From: Planctomycetaceae bacterium
GTDB taxonomy: Bacteria > Planctomycetota > Planctomycetia > Planctomycetales > Planctomycetaceae
DNA length: 64,000 bases
Reading direction: 5' to 3'
NCBI GenBank assembly: GCA_021732845.1
Contig: JAKFUF010000047.1
Location: 24,155-88,154, forward strand
In this document: piece after piece, positions 54,817 to 62,411 of the stretch
How the letters are laid out: every line of letters starts with the position of its first letter
How positions within the stretch are numbered: the first letter of the stretch is position 1
Position numbers and translations under genes: made by a program
The notes under the pieces: model-generated
Seen by the model: the letters and a program-made list of their open reading frames with translations, nothing else
What the model was told of the DNA's origin: nothing
The model's database searches: none

Positions 54817-55224
54817 ATGGCGACGAAATTTGCCAACCCGGCTGCACGACTGGAACAGCAGGCCCACAGCGTGCTCGATTCCTTGGACCGCTGGGATGCG
54901 CGCCTCCAGGGCCATCAAAACCAGAAGCGCTGCCATGCCCGGAAGAAATTCCGGACACGGATCATTGTGTACGTGGCCGATGGCGACGAAACCGCGTCCG
55001 AAGATGTCGAAGCCACGATTGTGCATGGATGGTCCCGTGACCTGTCGGCGGGAGGGATTGGCTTCATTTCCCTTCGCGAGTTGAAGGATCCCGGCCTGAC
55101 GCTCTGCCTCGATCCGGAAGGCTTCGGCGAGTTCTGGATCAAGGCCCGCATTGTTCGCACCCGCAAGCTGCAGGATGGCTTTCACGAATACGGCTGTCTG
55201 TTCGAGGGCCGGGTGAAAATGTAG
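54817..55224 (+). CDS. PilZ-domain protein (135 aa)
   Basis: A helical N-terminus is followed by RKKFRTRIIVYV (the RxxxR segment) and WSRDLSAGGIGFIS (the D/NxSxxG segment), the two c-di-GMP binding motifs of PilZ. The closing strands FWIKARIVRTR and YGCLFEGR complete the barrel. It should bind c-di-GMP and act as the output of this signalling cluster. It comes about 95 bp after the pseudogene. GGGA lies upstream of ATG 54817, at long spacing. Confidence 0.78.
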   Translation: MATKFANPAARLEQQAHSVLDSLDRWDARLQGHQNQKRCHARKKFRTRIIVYVADGDETASEDVEATIVHGWSRDLSAGGIGFISLRELKDPGLTLCLDPEGFGEFWIKARIVRTRKLQDGFHEYGCLFEGRVKM

Positions 55225-55232
55225 TTCCGGCC

Positions 55233-56795
55233 TTATTCCTGCAAGTACGGCCGCAGGGCCTCCGTCCGCAGCCGATAACCTTCCACATTCGGATGCAGGC
55301 GGTCGGCGATGTGCAGGTCCAATCGTGGCTGGCCCTCCTTGTCCAGCAGCGGCGTCCAGATGTCGACGTAGCTGAGTTTCGATTTCTTCCCGTTGCCGCT
55401 GCTCTTCGCGATAAACTCCTGCAGCAGGCTGTTGGTCTTCAACTGCCGGTCGGCCTGCTTCCAGCGGGCCGGGGTGGGGTTCATCGAAAACACCACGATC
55501 CGGGCTTCCGGCAGGGTCCGTTCGATCTTCTCGACAAACGCCTGAAAATCCGCCAGAACTTTTTCTGGCGTCTTCCCCGCGGCCAGGTCGTTGCTCCCCG
55601 CACCCAGCACAATCACCCGTGGCTTGAACGGGATGACCAGCCGCTCAAGGAAGTGTGTGCTGTCGGCGATGCACGAGCCACCGAAACCCCGGTTGATCAC
55701 CTTGTGATCCGGGAAATCTTCCGCGAGCGTCTTCCACAGCCGGATGCTGGACGAGCCGATGAACAGCACCGCTCCCTCCGGCGGCGGAAATTTCTGGTCG
55801 GCCGCTTCCATCGCCGCGATCTCCTTTTCCCAACGCGCGGGGTCGAGATTGGCGGCCTTCGGCGGTTTGGCAGCCTTCTGGCTCCGCTGTTCGGCCTGTT
55901 TGCGAATCTCGGCCTGTGCTAGTTTCAGCCGTTCCGGCCAGACAAACTTGGGGGCGGTGGCTGGATCGTAACCCGCCATATGGCCCCGCAGCCGCGTGGC
56001 GGGCTTGGTGTATTTGATCTCCGTCGCGCCAAACACCTCGCGGCACAACGCTGCCAGGCCCGCGTCGTATTCCAGCAGTTCGGCGCGGGTGTCGACATGG
56101 TTGTGGTCGTGATCCGGCTGGCGGTTGTTGTCAAACCACGACTGCACGCCTTCGGCGAAGTACTCGTGATGGTTCACCGAGGCATACTTCCCCTTCCACA
56201 GTCCGTCGGCCATCGCCCTTTCGTAGGCCAGTTTGACGCGGGTGTCGAACTCGGGATCGACCTTGAGCATGCCCCGCAGGTGGATGTTGTGGGCAAATTC
56301 ATGGATCAGAATGTTCTCGGTGCCGTACGGGTCGCCGTCATAACCCAGCAGGTTCTCCTCGCCACACGAGCAATACGGGTCCGTCTGGCTGCCGCCTGTG
56401 CCACGGGCCCGGGCGTCCCAGAAATCCTTGGCGGTGAGGGTCGGAAACTCGCGGGGCAGGCCGAGCTTCTCGAACTCCGGCAAATCGGTGGTGAACTCGT
56501 TGTGCGCGATGATGCACAGCCGGGAACCACTGGCGATCATCGCGTCGCGGACATCCGGCCGATGGTGCAGCATCTGGTCGACCAGGAACGCCGCTTCCCG
56601 CAGGGCATAGTCGCTGACCTTGTCCGACGCCACGATCGGATAGCCGTGGGCGCTGATGAATTTGGTGTAAAACGCGGGTGCCTTCAATTCGGCGGGCGGC
56701 GGCGCGATCTTCGCCAACTCGTCCGCGGCCACCACCGCGGCGGCAAACAGAAACACGAGACTCAGACACAGTCGCGGCAGCGTGGAGTTGCGCAT
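55233..56795 (-). CDS. Secreted metallopeptidase-like/SGNH hydrolase fusion (520 aa)
   Basis: A signal peptide covers residues 1-22 (MRNSTLPRLCLSLVFLFAAA). The first 280 residues contain a zinc-peptidase motif, ILIHEFAHNIH (HExxH), with downstream EYFAEGVQSWFDN (ExF). The last 190 residues are an SGNH/GDSL hydrolase: VLFIGSSSIRLW, NRGFGGS, VLGAGSNDLAAGK and DRLHPN. The linker is Lys/Ala-rich. Peptide hydrolysis and ester hydrolysis on one exported chain suggest degradation of a glycopeptide or acylated polymer. GGGAAAG precedes ATG 56795. Confidence 0.85.
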   Translation of the reverse strand: MRNSTLPRLCLSLVFLFAAAVVAADELAKIAPPPAELKAPAFYTKFISAHGYPIVASDKVSDYALREAAFLVDQMLHHRPDVRDAMIASGSRLCIIAHNEFTTDLPEFEKLGLPREFPTLTAKDFWDARARGTGGSQTDPYCSCGEENLLGYDGDPYGTENILIHEFAHNIHLRGMLKVDPEFDTRVKLAYERAMADGLWKGKYASVNHHEYFAEGVQSWFDNNRQPDHDHNHVDTRAELLEYDAGLAALCREVFGATEIKYTKPATRLRGHMAGYDPATAPKFVWPERLKLAQAEIRKQAEQRSQKAAKPPKAANLDPARWEKEIAAMEAADQKFPPPEGAVLFIGSSSIRLWKTLAEDFPDHKVINRGFGGSCIADSTHFLERLVIPFKPRVIVLGAGSNDLAAGKTPEKVLADFQAFVEKIERTLPEARIVVFSMNPTPARWKQADRQLKTNSLLQEFIAKSSGNGKKSKLSYVDIWTPLLDKEGQPRLDLHIADRLHPNVEGYRLRTEALRPYLQE

Positions 56796-56940
56796 GGAAC
56801 TTTCCCGCCGGATGAGGCGAATTCTTGGGAGGCTGGATCTATAGAGAGTTGTGACAGGATCGCCGGGCCAATTCAACCGGGGCCGGACGGAATCAAGCGG
56901 TTGACGTTTCCGACAAAAGTCCCGGCTCTGAATTCGATGT

Positions 56941-57412
56941 AATTTCAAATTTCAGATTTCAAATTTCACAGTAAAATGCTTTGTCGCGGCATCCACCCTG
57001 TGGGGCAACAGTTATTACCTCGGCCTGAAATTTACTCACTTCACCTGCGAGCGATCAGAACGGCACTGCGGAGTTCCCGATGCGGCTCCGACGTTGCTTG
57101 AGTTAGAGTCGTATCGGTCGTCCTCGCGCGGTTTCGTGTTCTTCGTGCCTTTCGTGGTTATTCCTTCACGGAATGATGGTCGAGATTTCGTTCACTTGGG
57201 AACTGAACCACGAAAGGCACGAAGAACACGAACGGTCGAACCGCGAGTCACACAATCTTCCACGAAAGAGAAAGCGCCGAGTTCAGGTGAAAGGTTCCCG
57301 GGTCGATTTCGTCGTGCGATTCCTTCATGCCGGGGTAATACATTCGCGCCCTTGAAGCTCAGTCGACCGTTCGGTGTAGCTGCACAGACTGTGAAATTTG
57401 AAATTTGAAATT
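56941..57412. repeat. Family A inverted-pair element, about 470 bp, containing a family E element
   Basis: The left arm 56941-56969 and the right arm 57391-57412 are inverted copies of the GAAATTT heptad array (one mismatch over 22). The inner flanks AGTAAAATGCTTTGTCGC and CGTTCGGTGTAGCTGCACAG match those of the copy at 18155-18300. A family E pair (57130-57233) lies inside. No gene is seen in 56796-57400 apart from repeat debris. Confidence 0.7.
57130..57233. repeat. Family E inverted-pair repeat (CACGAA type), 104 bp
   Basis: 57132-57159 and 57206-57233 are perfect reverse complements over 27 bp (AACCACGAAAGGCACGAAGA and on), made of 9-nt CACGAAxxx units. The 46-bp loop carries no gene. 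A degenerate solitary copy is at 28076-28102. Confidence 0.85.
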
Positions 57413-57545
57413 CACTTTTGTCGGAGACCTCAAGGTTGGGTAACATCGCCTGCACCTCGTGGGACGACGCGAGCATCTGCTTTCCGCCTCCACAGGGCAC
57501 TTTTCAAAAAAGCGCCAACGGGGCAAAAAATCACGCAGAAACCTA

Positions 57546-57574
57546 TTGACCGAATCAGGGGAAACGCATATTTT
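57546..57574 (+). promoter_or_regulatory. Sigma70-like promoter of a candidate small RNA
   Basis: TTGACC (57546-57551), a 17-bp spacer and TATTTT (57569-57574) predict a start near 57581. No protein-coding frame with homology follows before the terminator at 57751-57812. Confidence 0.5.
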
Positions 57575-57580
57575 CCGCCC

Positions 57581-57812
57581 GCGTTGGGGGGCACACGAGA
57601 CGCGAAGCGAGGTGGTGGCGAAAACCTGAAAGCGTTCGCCCACATGACGATCATCCCCCGCAGGACGACGTGATGTGCCCATGTTTATGACGTGTCGTTG
57701 CAGCCATCTGGTCTCACCGAGCCTCACCTGGGCTTCCTGAAACCAATCGCCCCGGAAATAGTTGGCATCCTTAGCCCCCCTGGGATTCCACTATTTCCGG
57801 GCTTTTTCTTTT
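57581..57812 (+). ncRNA. Candidate small RNA of about 230 nt
   Basis: The stretch is bounded by the promoter at 57546-57574 and a strong intrinsic terminator. It has no recognised protein frame. I compared it by eye with 6S RNA, SRP RNA, RNase P and tmRNA landmarks and saw none of their conserved cores. It lies at the edge of the prophage-like region. Confidence 0.35.
57751..57812 (+). terminator. Strong intrinsic terminator
   Basis: CCCGGAAATAGTTGG (57751-57765) pairs with CCACTATTTCCGGG (57788-57801), extended inside by ATCC/GGGAT, then GCTTTTTCTTTT follows. On the minus strand no T-run follows, so it works for plus-strand transcription. A second small hairpin (CCGC-AAAAA-GCGG then TGTTTTT) follows near 57827. 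Confidence 0.85.
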
Positions 57813-57900
57813 GGCCTGCATTAAAAGCCGCAAAAAGCGGTGTTTTTCCAAATAGCAGCCGCTCGGCAAAGTGAATTTGCTACGATTTTGCTACGGGTTG

Positions 57901-57928
57901 AACCCGGCAGCGCGTTTGCCGCCGGGTT
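57901..57928 (-). terminator. Hairpin downstream of the minus-strand prophage-like genes
   Basis: AACCCGGCAGC (57901-57911) and GCCGCCGGGTT (57918-57928) form a GC-rich stem with one mismatch, about 25 bp beyond the stop at 57953. No strong T-run follows. Confidence 0.4.
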
Positions 57929-57952
57929 GCAGGTGTCGCGGGCCTGCGTGGC

Positions 57953-58471
57953 TCAGGCGGTTCTTCTTCTGTCTTCCTGGGGCATGGGCTCGACCGGGAA
58001 TTCATTCAGGCAGGCCAGCAGGGGGGCTGCGGGGTCGAGGGGCATCACAGCGACGACACGCGACGTGGGGCCGCACGACTCATTCATCCGCTCAATCATT
58101 TCTTGAGCGACATGGCGGTTGGCTGCCTTGAACTCCGTGGCGCATGGTGGAATGTCGTACGGGCTCGCGGGTTGCCAGCCGTCATTGGGAAGCTGGACTG
58201 TGATCCAGGCTGAGCGAGAACCGCCCATCTTCATCCGGAAGGTCCATGCCCGCACGAGTCCGCGCCGCATGCGGTCAGCGTTGAGCAGAACGGCAACTGC
58301 GCAGGCGACTGAGTTGGGCAGTCCGGGAGACGATCCAGGCGGGAATGCGTGCCATGATGTTGGTTGCCATCCGGCGGGAACGCCAACGGCTATAAGTCTC
58401 CATGTGGATTCCAGAACGTCGGACTGCTCAACGGTGTCGAGTTCGGTTGGCGGGCTGATTGTTTGGGTCAT
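57953..58471 (-). CDS. Uncharacterised island protein, paralogue of the product at 62412-62882 (172 aa)
   Basis: No known family. The second half is clearly related to the 156-aa protein encoded at 62412-62882: WTFR...GSRSAW.TV.L...W...SP.D.PP and a later M(I)E.MN...GP.SR.V motif recur in order. A conserved WTFRM and SRSAW block is the most characteristic part. No membrane segment is seen. It is likely an accessory protein carried by the element. Confidence 0.6.
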   Translation of the reverse strand: MTQTISPPTELDTVEQSDVLESTWRLIAVGVPAGWQPTSWHAFPPGSSPGLPNSVACAVAVLLNADRMRRGLVRAWTFRMKMGGSRSAWITVQLPNDGWQPASPYDIPPCATEFKAANRHVAQEMIERMNESCGPTSRVVAVMPLDPAAPLLACLNEFPVEPMPQEDRRRTA

Positions 58472-58529
58472 GGTCGAAATGGGTTCCAGGGCGCGTCGTG
58501 GCGCAGGGAATGGAGTGGTGGTGATTGAC

Positions 58530-58916
58530 TCAGGCGACTTTGGGCTTTCCAGGTCGTATCAGCGTGGGCGGCTCACATGCCGCGTCCAGGGCTTCGCCGT
58601 CGATCATCGCGAGGATGCGATTGCGGGTGATGCTCGGATTCATCGACAGCATGTCACAGCATTCAACGAACGTGACGCGCTCGCTGTGTGGGCTGGCGTT
58701 GAGCCAGCGAATCGCGTGATAGGCGGCGCGGATCGACTCGCGGCACCGAAACGTATCCTTGTTCGTTTGCCGCGTGTGAATGCGCTCCCAGTGCTGAAGA
58801 TCTTCCAGGCAGCGGACAATGAGCCCCGCAGCTAGGCCACGCATCAGGCTGGCTTGAGTCTTTGTGCGACCGATGAAGTCTGGCGCGGAATCTTGCATTC
58901 TTGCAACTGCAACCAT
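58530..58916 (-). CDS. Uncharacterised small helical protein (128 aa)
   Basis: No family is recognised. Residues 20-65 are helical with a His/Arg/Lys-rich segment (ERIHTRQTNKDTFR) and the C-terminal part (DMLSMNPSITRNRILAMIDG) looks like a helix-turn-helix. A DNA-binding role is possible. GGAG lies 9 nt before ATG 58916. It is one of a run of minus-strand genes in the island. Confidence 0.55.
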   Translation of the reverse strand: MVAVARMQDSAPDFIGRTKTQASLMRGLAAGLIVRCLEDLQHWERIHTRQTNKDTFRCRESIRAAYHAIRWLNASPHSERVTFVECCDMLSMNPSITRNRILAMIDGEALDAACEPPTLIRPGKPKVA

Positions 58917-59045
58917 GCGGGGTTCTCCAGTTTCTTATCGTAAAGTGAAGTGGCTTCGGTCTGGACGTACATTCAGACAGTTGAGGAAACGAGTGGTGCC
59001 GCCGGTCAGAGGAACGGCGGAAGATTGAGGCGCAGGCCGGGGGGC

Positions 59046-59528
59046 TTACTTCGTCGCCAACCCCACATAGAACGAACCGCTGCCATCAGCGACGAAGACT
59101 TGCTGTTCAGCCGCTGAGAGGCTGTGCGGGTAGGAATGCTGATGCAGGGCCACGGCGGACGACGTGTGGGCAAACGCCATGACCGCCCCGTCGAAGTCAG
59201 CTTTGGGGATGCCGTGGCACTTAGCGTGCGAGCGGATGCGGTCGAAGGTGACCAGTGGCCCGCCGGGCATCGGGAAAGAGGCGTCCAGGGCGTTGCAGGC
59301 CTGAAGGATCTTGTCCATGACCCAGATCAAATAGCCGTCCATGACCCCGCTCAATCGCTGGCCTGCCCGTGGGGCTGACAGGCCGTTGAACATCGCCTGA
59401 AGCTGCTCGGCCAGCCGCCGGGAGTGTTGCCGCTCGGCCTCCAGATCGGCACGCAGACAGTCAATCTGGCGTTCCAGGGAGTTGATGCGGATCTCGTTCT
59501 TTGTCGGGGGCCGTTTCATGGTCGGCAT
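59046..59528 (-). CDS. Uncharacterised coiled-coil protein (160 aa)
   Basis: Residues 8-48 form a predicted coiled coil (ERQIDCLRADLEAERQHSRR). The remainder is mixed and ends SFYVGLATK, without recognised motif. Start 59528 and 59519 are both possible. It belongs to the island gene run. Confidence 0.5.
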   Translation of the reverse strand: MPTMKRPPTKNEIRINSLERQIDCLRADLEAERQHSRRLAEQLQAMFNGLSAPRAGQRLSGVMDGYLIWVMDKILQACNALDASFPMPGGPLVTFDRIRSHAKCHGIPKADFDGAVMAFAHTSSAVALHQHSYPHSLSAAEQQVFVADGSGSFYVGLATK

Positions 59529-59616
59529 GGGGCTTCTCGGATTGGGGGTGCGGAAGTGGTGCTTGCGGATTGGGGCTCAGTCCAGACCCTCCAGACTGAG
59601 CCCCTCCGCACCTGGG

Positions 59617-59841
59617 TCATCTTCTCGCCGGAGCGAAAGCCTTGTCGAAGTTCCGGGCCATCTGGTCGAAGTCGTGTTCCGGGAACGCGATCCAAACCGT
59701 GCCGCCCGGTGTGATTCCGACGAACCGCCCCTGCGTTCCCGGTGTCGGGTTGACCGTGTCGCCGCGTTGGCAGCTGGCGAAGCGGGCAACTGTCGGGCTT
59801 GGCTTCGGAGTTTTGCGGTTGGTTGCGACTGCGGGTGACAT
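59617..59841 (-). CDS. Small protein with SH3/KOW-like strand pattern (74 aa)
   Basis: RGDTVNPTPGTQGRFVGITP and WIAFPEHDFDQM suggest a small beta-barrel of the KOW or SH3 type. The N-terminus is basic. AAAGG precedes ATG 59841. It is divergent from the RHH-like gene at 59955, sharing the operator region. Confidence 0.5.
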   Translation of the reverse strand: MSPAVATNRKTPKPSPTVARFASCQRGDTVNPTPGTQGRFVGITPGGTVWIAFPEHDFDQMARNFDKAFAPARR

Positions 59842-59899
59842 GGTTTACCTTTCGCTGTGTTTGGTGGGTGAACGCGGTTTGCGTAGGCAAATGATAAAA

Positions 59900-59936
59900 G
59901 CTGATAGTAGCTTTCGTCAATGCTGATATTAGCTTT
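59900..59936. promoter_or_regulatory. Tandem operator-like repeats in a divergent control region
   Basis: GCTGATAGTAGCTTT (59900-59914) and GCTGATATTAGCTTT (59922-59936) differ at one base and start 22 bp apart, about two helical turns. AAAGCTGATAGTAGCTTT is itself partly palindromic. They lie between the divergent 59617-59841 and 59955-60245 genes, where the RHH-like protein could bind as an autoregulator. Confidence 0.55.
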
Positions 59937-59954
59937 TTCTGGAAATTTCTAAAG

Positions 59955-60245
59955 ATGGCTCGACATAAGGGAATTGCCAAGATCTTTTACGCTTCGCCGG
60001 AGATTGACGCTGCCGTGGCAGCGCACACCGAAGCCACGGGGGAAACGTGGAGCGATATCGTTCGAAAGGGAGTAGCGATCGTCTTGAAGAAACCGGAGCT
60101 TGGAACGCCGCCGCGAACAGGCCGTCCGCGAAAGGAAGCTGCGCCAGATCCGGCAGAACTGTCACCCAGAAAGACGGCGAGGGCCAGCAGTGGCAAGAAA
60201 GTCACGGCCAGGGCGAAAGCCCCTCGGAAGCGACCAGCGGAATAG
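59955..60245 (+). CDS. Ribbon-helix-helix-like small basic protein (96 aa)
   Basis: The first 55 residues (ARHKGIAKIFYASPEIDAAV, then TGETWSDIVRKGVAIVL) resemble an RHH DNA-binding domain: a short strand, then two helices with TWSDIVR at the second helix. The last 40 residues are a Lys/Arg/Ala/Pro-rich tail. It is the only plus-strand gene in this part of the island, opposite the operator repeats, so a repressor role is inferred. Confidence 0.6.
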   Translation: MARHKGIAKIFYASPEIDAAVAAHTEATGETWSDIVRKGVAIVLKKPELGTPPRTGRPRKEAAPDPAELSPRKTARASSGKKVTARAKAPRKRPAE

Positions 60246-60545
60246 GGCCACATCGACGACAGCCTTAGCCTTTTCGTAGGTCTTGCCAGACATGCCGATG
60301 GCTTCGCCGAACTTGTCGCGAGTCTGTCCGGAGGTCTCAGGAAATTTTCCTTCGACCTCTTTTGTGTGCTGGTTAGTTCCGGGTGACTTCCGCTCTTCCG
60401 CCTTCGGCTTTTCACTCGCCTCAATGGCCCTTCCAAGCTCAACTATCTCAGAGGTTGTCATTGGCTCGCGGCATGTGTTTTCGTCTCGCTCGCAAAGTCG
60501 CAACCAACAATTAGGGCTTTCTGCGCTTAGCTTATCCACCACCAT
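60246..60545 (-). pseudogene. Truncated ParB/plasmid partition-like protein remnant
   Basis: The segment ERDENTCREPMTTSEIVELG followed by the TRDKFGEAIGMSGKTYEKA block is typical of the central/C-terminal region of ParB-like phage and plasmid proteins. The N-terminal nuclease-like part is missing, and homology stops exactly where the stop codon of the neighbouring plus-strand gene begins (60246). The rest is unrelated. It is most likely a fragment left after rearrangement. Confidence 0.55.
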
Positions 60546-60718
60546 TGCTGGCCTGCCGATTCGATGCCGCGCCTCTACGGGAAGGCCAGTGGTGTGGCTC
60601 TTTCAGCCGATCAATCCGACCGCTCGAAACCTGCATTGCAGGTCGTTTGTCTGCATGGGGTTAAGAGGGGTGCAGTCGCAACGCGGTGGGATCGGTCCAG
60701 GCGTTGCCGCCCGGCATC

Positions 60719-60749
60719 AATAACCGGTGGAAAATTTCCACCGGTTATT
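60719..60749. other. Perfect 31-nt palindrome
   Basis: AATAACCGGTGGAAA (60719-60733) and TTTCCACCGGTTATT (60735-60749) are perfect reverse complements with a one-base centre. Copies of CAACGCGGTG lie on both sides at 60678 and 60752. No T-run adjoins, so a protein-binding site or recombination site is as likely as a terminator. It stands 25 bp left of the insertion sequence. The rest of 60546-60773 holds nothing convincing. Confidence 0.6.
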
Positions 60750-60777
60750 CACAACGCGGTGCGAGGGGCCTAGCTAG

Positions 60778-62411
60778 TTGGACAGCGCCAGGTTTGGGGA
60801 GTTACCGCGTGTTTTTTGGTGGTACGGATTTGATTTTATCGGGGTCGATGCCGAGTTTGGCCAGTTGTTTGCGTCTGGTCTTGCGGTGTGACCTGCTGGC
60901 TTGGGCGTTGCGGCGGGCGTGGTAACTTTGGCGGTCGGCCTCTTCACGGTAGAGCTGTTCACGAATCCGTGGCGGAAAGTTGAGCGATCCCACGACCACG
61001 TTGGCGGCGCGGCGGACCTGCTCCGTGGTCAGCAGTTCGCCGCTGGTAACATCCTCGCTGGGCGAAAGCTCCTGACGAACTCTGGCACAGAACAGCTGGC
61101 AGAGAATGGTCACGAACAGATGGCGGTGGATGCAGTGCCAGCCGCGGCATTCGAAGTGGTCCAGACCGAGCTCCTCCTTCGTCTCACGGAAGCAGTCTTC
61201 GATCGGCCAGCGTCCGAAGGCCACGCGAAGAATCTGCCGCAGCGTCCAGCCGTCGCGTCCCGGCACGCGGTTCGACAGAAAGTATTTCGTTTCATCGGTG
61301 AGCACATTGCGGGCCACGATCAGCGTGCATTGGTTGCTCACGAGCTGGTCAGTGTGAGTCTTCCGGTAGCACGCTGCCCAGCGGACCTCCCACACTTCAC
61401 TGCCGCGGTGGGTGTCCTTGATGCGGTAATTCTGCGGTGTCTGCTTGCGAAAGGCGGGTGAGTATATGGCCAGGTTCTGAACTTCGTTCGGCGGCCGTTC
61501 ACACGACCGCAGCCGGGGGTACTTTTTCGGACGGCCCGTCTCGTTGTCGGGCGGTGCTTTCAGGACTTTCGGCTTCACCATCCAGACGTGGGCGTTCGGC
61601 GGAATCTCAACAACATAGGCTTCGCCGCGCCGGTCCAGGCCGTCCAGAAATGCGCCGTCACGGCCGTAGGCCTCGTCCGCCGTCCAGGCCATCACCCGGA
61701 TGCCATTGGCCTTCGCGCGGTCGACCAAATCCAGGGCGATCTGCGGCTTGGTTTGAAAGACGACATCGTCCGGGATGTATGTTTTTTTCGGCGCGCCGGA
61801 TCGCTGGCCCACTCTTCGGGAACGTACAGACGCAAGTCCAGCAGGCAGTCAAATCCCGGAGCCGAATAGGCCAGAGCCACGTTGTTGACGCAGTTTTCGA
61901 TCTTGCCCCGGTTGCCGTTGTACTGTCGTTTGACGCCCGCCGTTTCACGCCCGCTCTTGGTCGTTCCGGTTTCATCAATGCAGCCGATGGCGTCGGTGTG
62001 TGTGTGTTCCGTGGCGACGATCTGCTGGCAGCGATCACGCAGCAACTGTTCGTCCCAGGCAATCGTTTCGAGAAGGCGCTGCAGCGTCCGCGGCGCCACG
62101 TTCTGGTTCAGCGCGATCGCCTCCACATTCTTCCGCGGCACATCCGACAGCAGCCCCCGCACATAAATCTGCAGCAAGGCTCGCCCGGCAGGACGAACAA
62201 AGCAACAGGCAAACCGAGCCAAAAACTGGCCAAGCAATTTGCTCAGGCCGGCGATCTCTTTCACTGACATGGGAAGACCCTCCGTGGTTCCCTCGGGACG
62301 CGACTTGTCACGCGAAGGGTCGCCTCTTCCCACCTTTCAAGTCAACCCCAGTAACTCCTCTACAATCAAGGACTTGCAGGCTTTACACTCGGTCAATGTG
62401 GCGCTGTCCAA
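60778..62411 (-). mobile_element. Complete IS701-family-like insertion sequence, 1634 bp
   Basis: Terminal inverted repeats are TTGGACAGCGCCA at 60778-60790 and TGGCGCTGTCCAA at 62399-62411, perfect over 13 bp. They are flanked by CTAG at 60774-60777 and 62412-62415, a 4-bp YTAR duplication typical of the IS701 family. The single transposase is on the minus strand in two frames. The right-hand CTAG includes the TAG stop of the gene at 62412-62882, which stays intact. Confidence 0.9.
60802..62270 (-). CDS. IS701-like DDE transposase, two frames joined by a slippery A7 run (about 489 aa)
   Basis: The first frame (62270 down to about 61785) carries the helical N-terminus and the catalytic Asp in GCIDETGTTKSG. 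The second frame has WTADEAYGRDG and the Glu in EDCFRETKEELGLDHFE, completing a DDE triad. The join lies at T7 (61782-61788; A7 in the transcript) read as cgA AAA AAA, the layout of a -1 slippery heptamer. Shifting gives KKTYIPDDVVF in frame, matching the expected continuation. A programmed frameshift is likely but a simple indel cannot be excluded. Confidence 0.85.
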
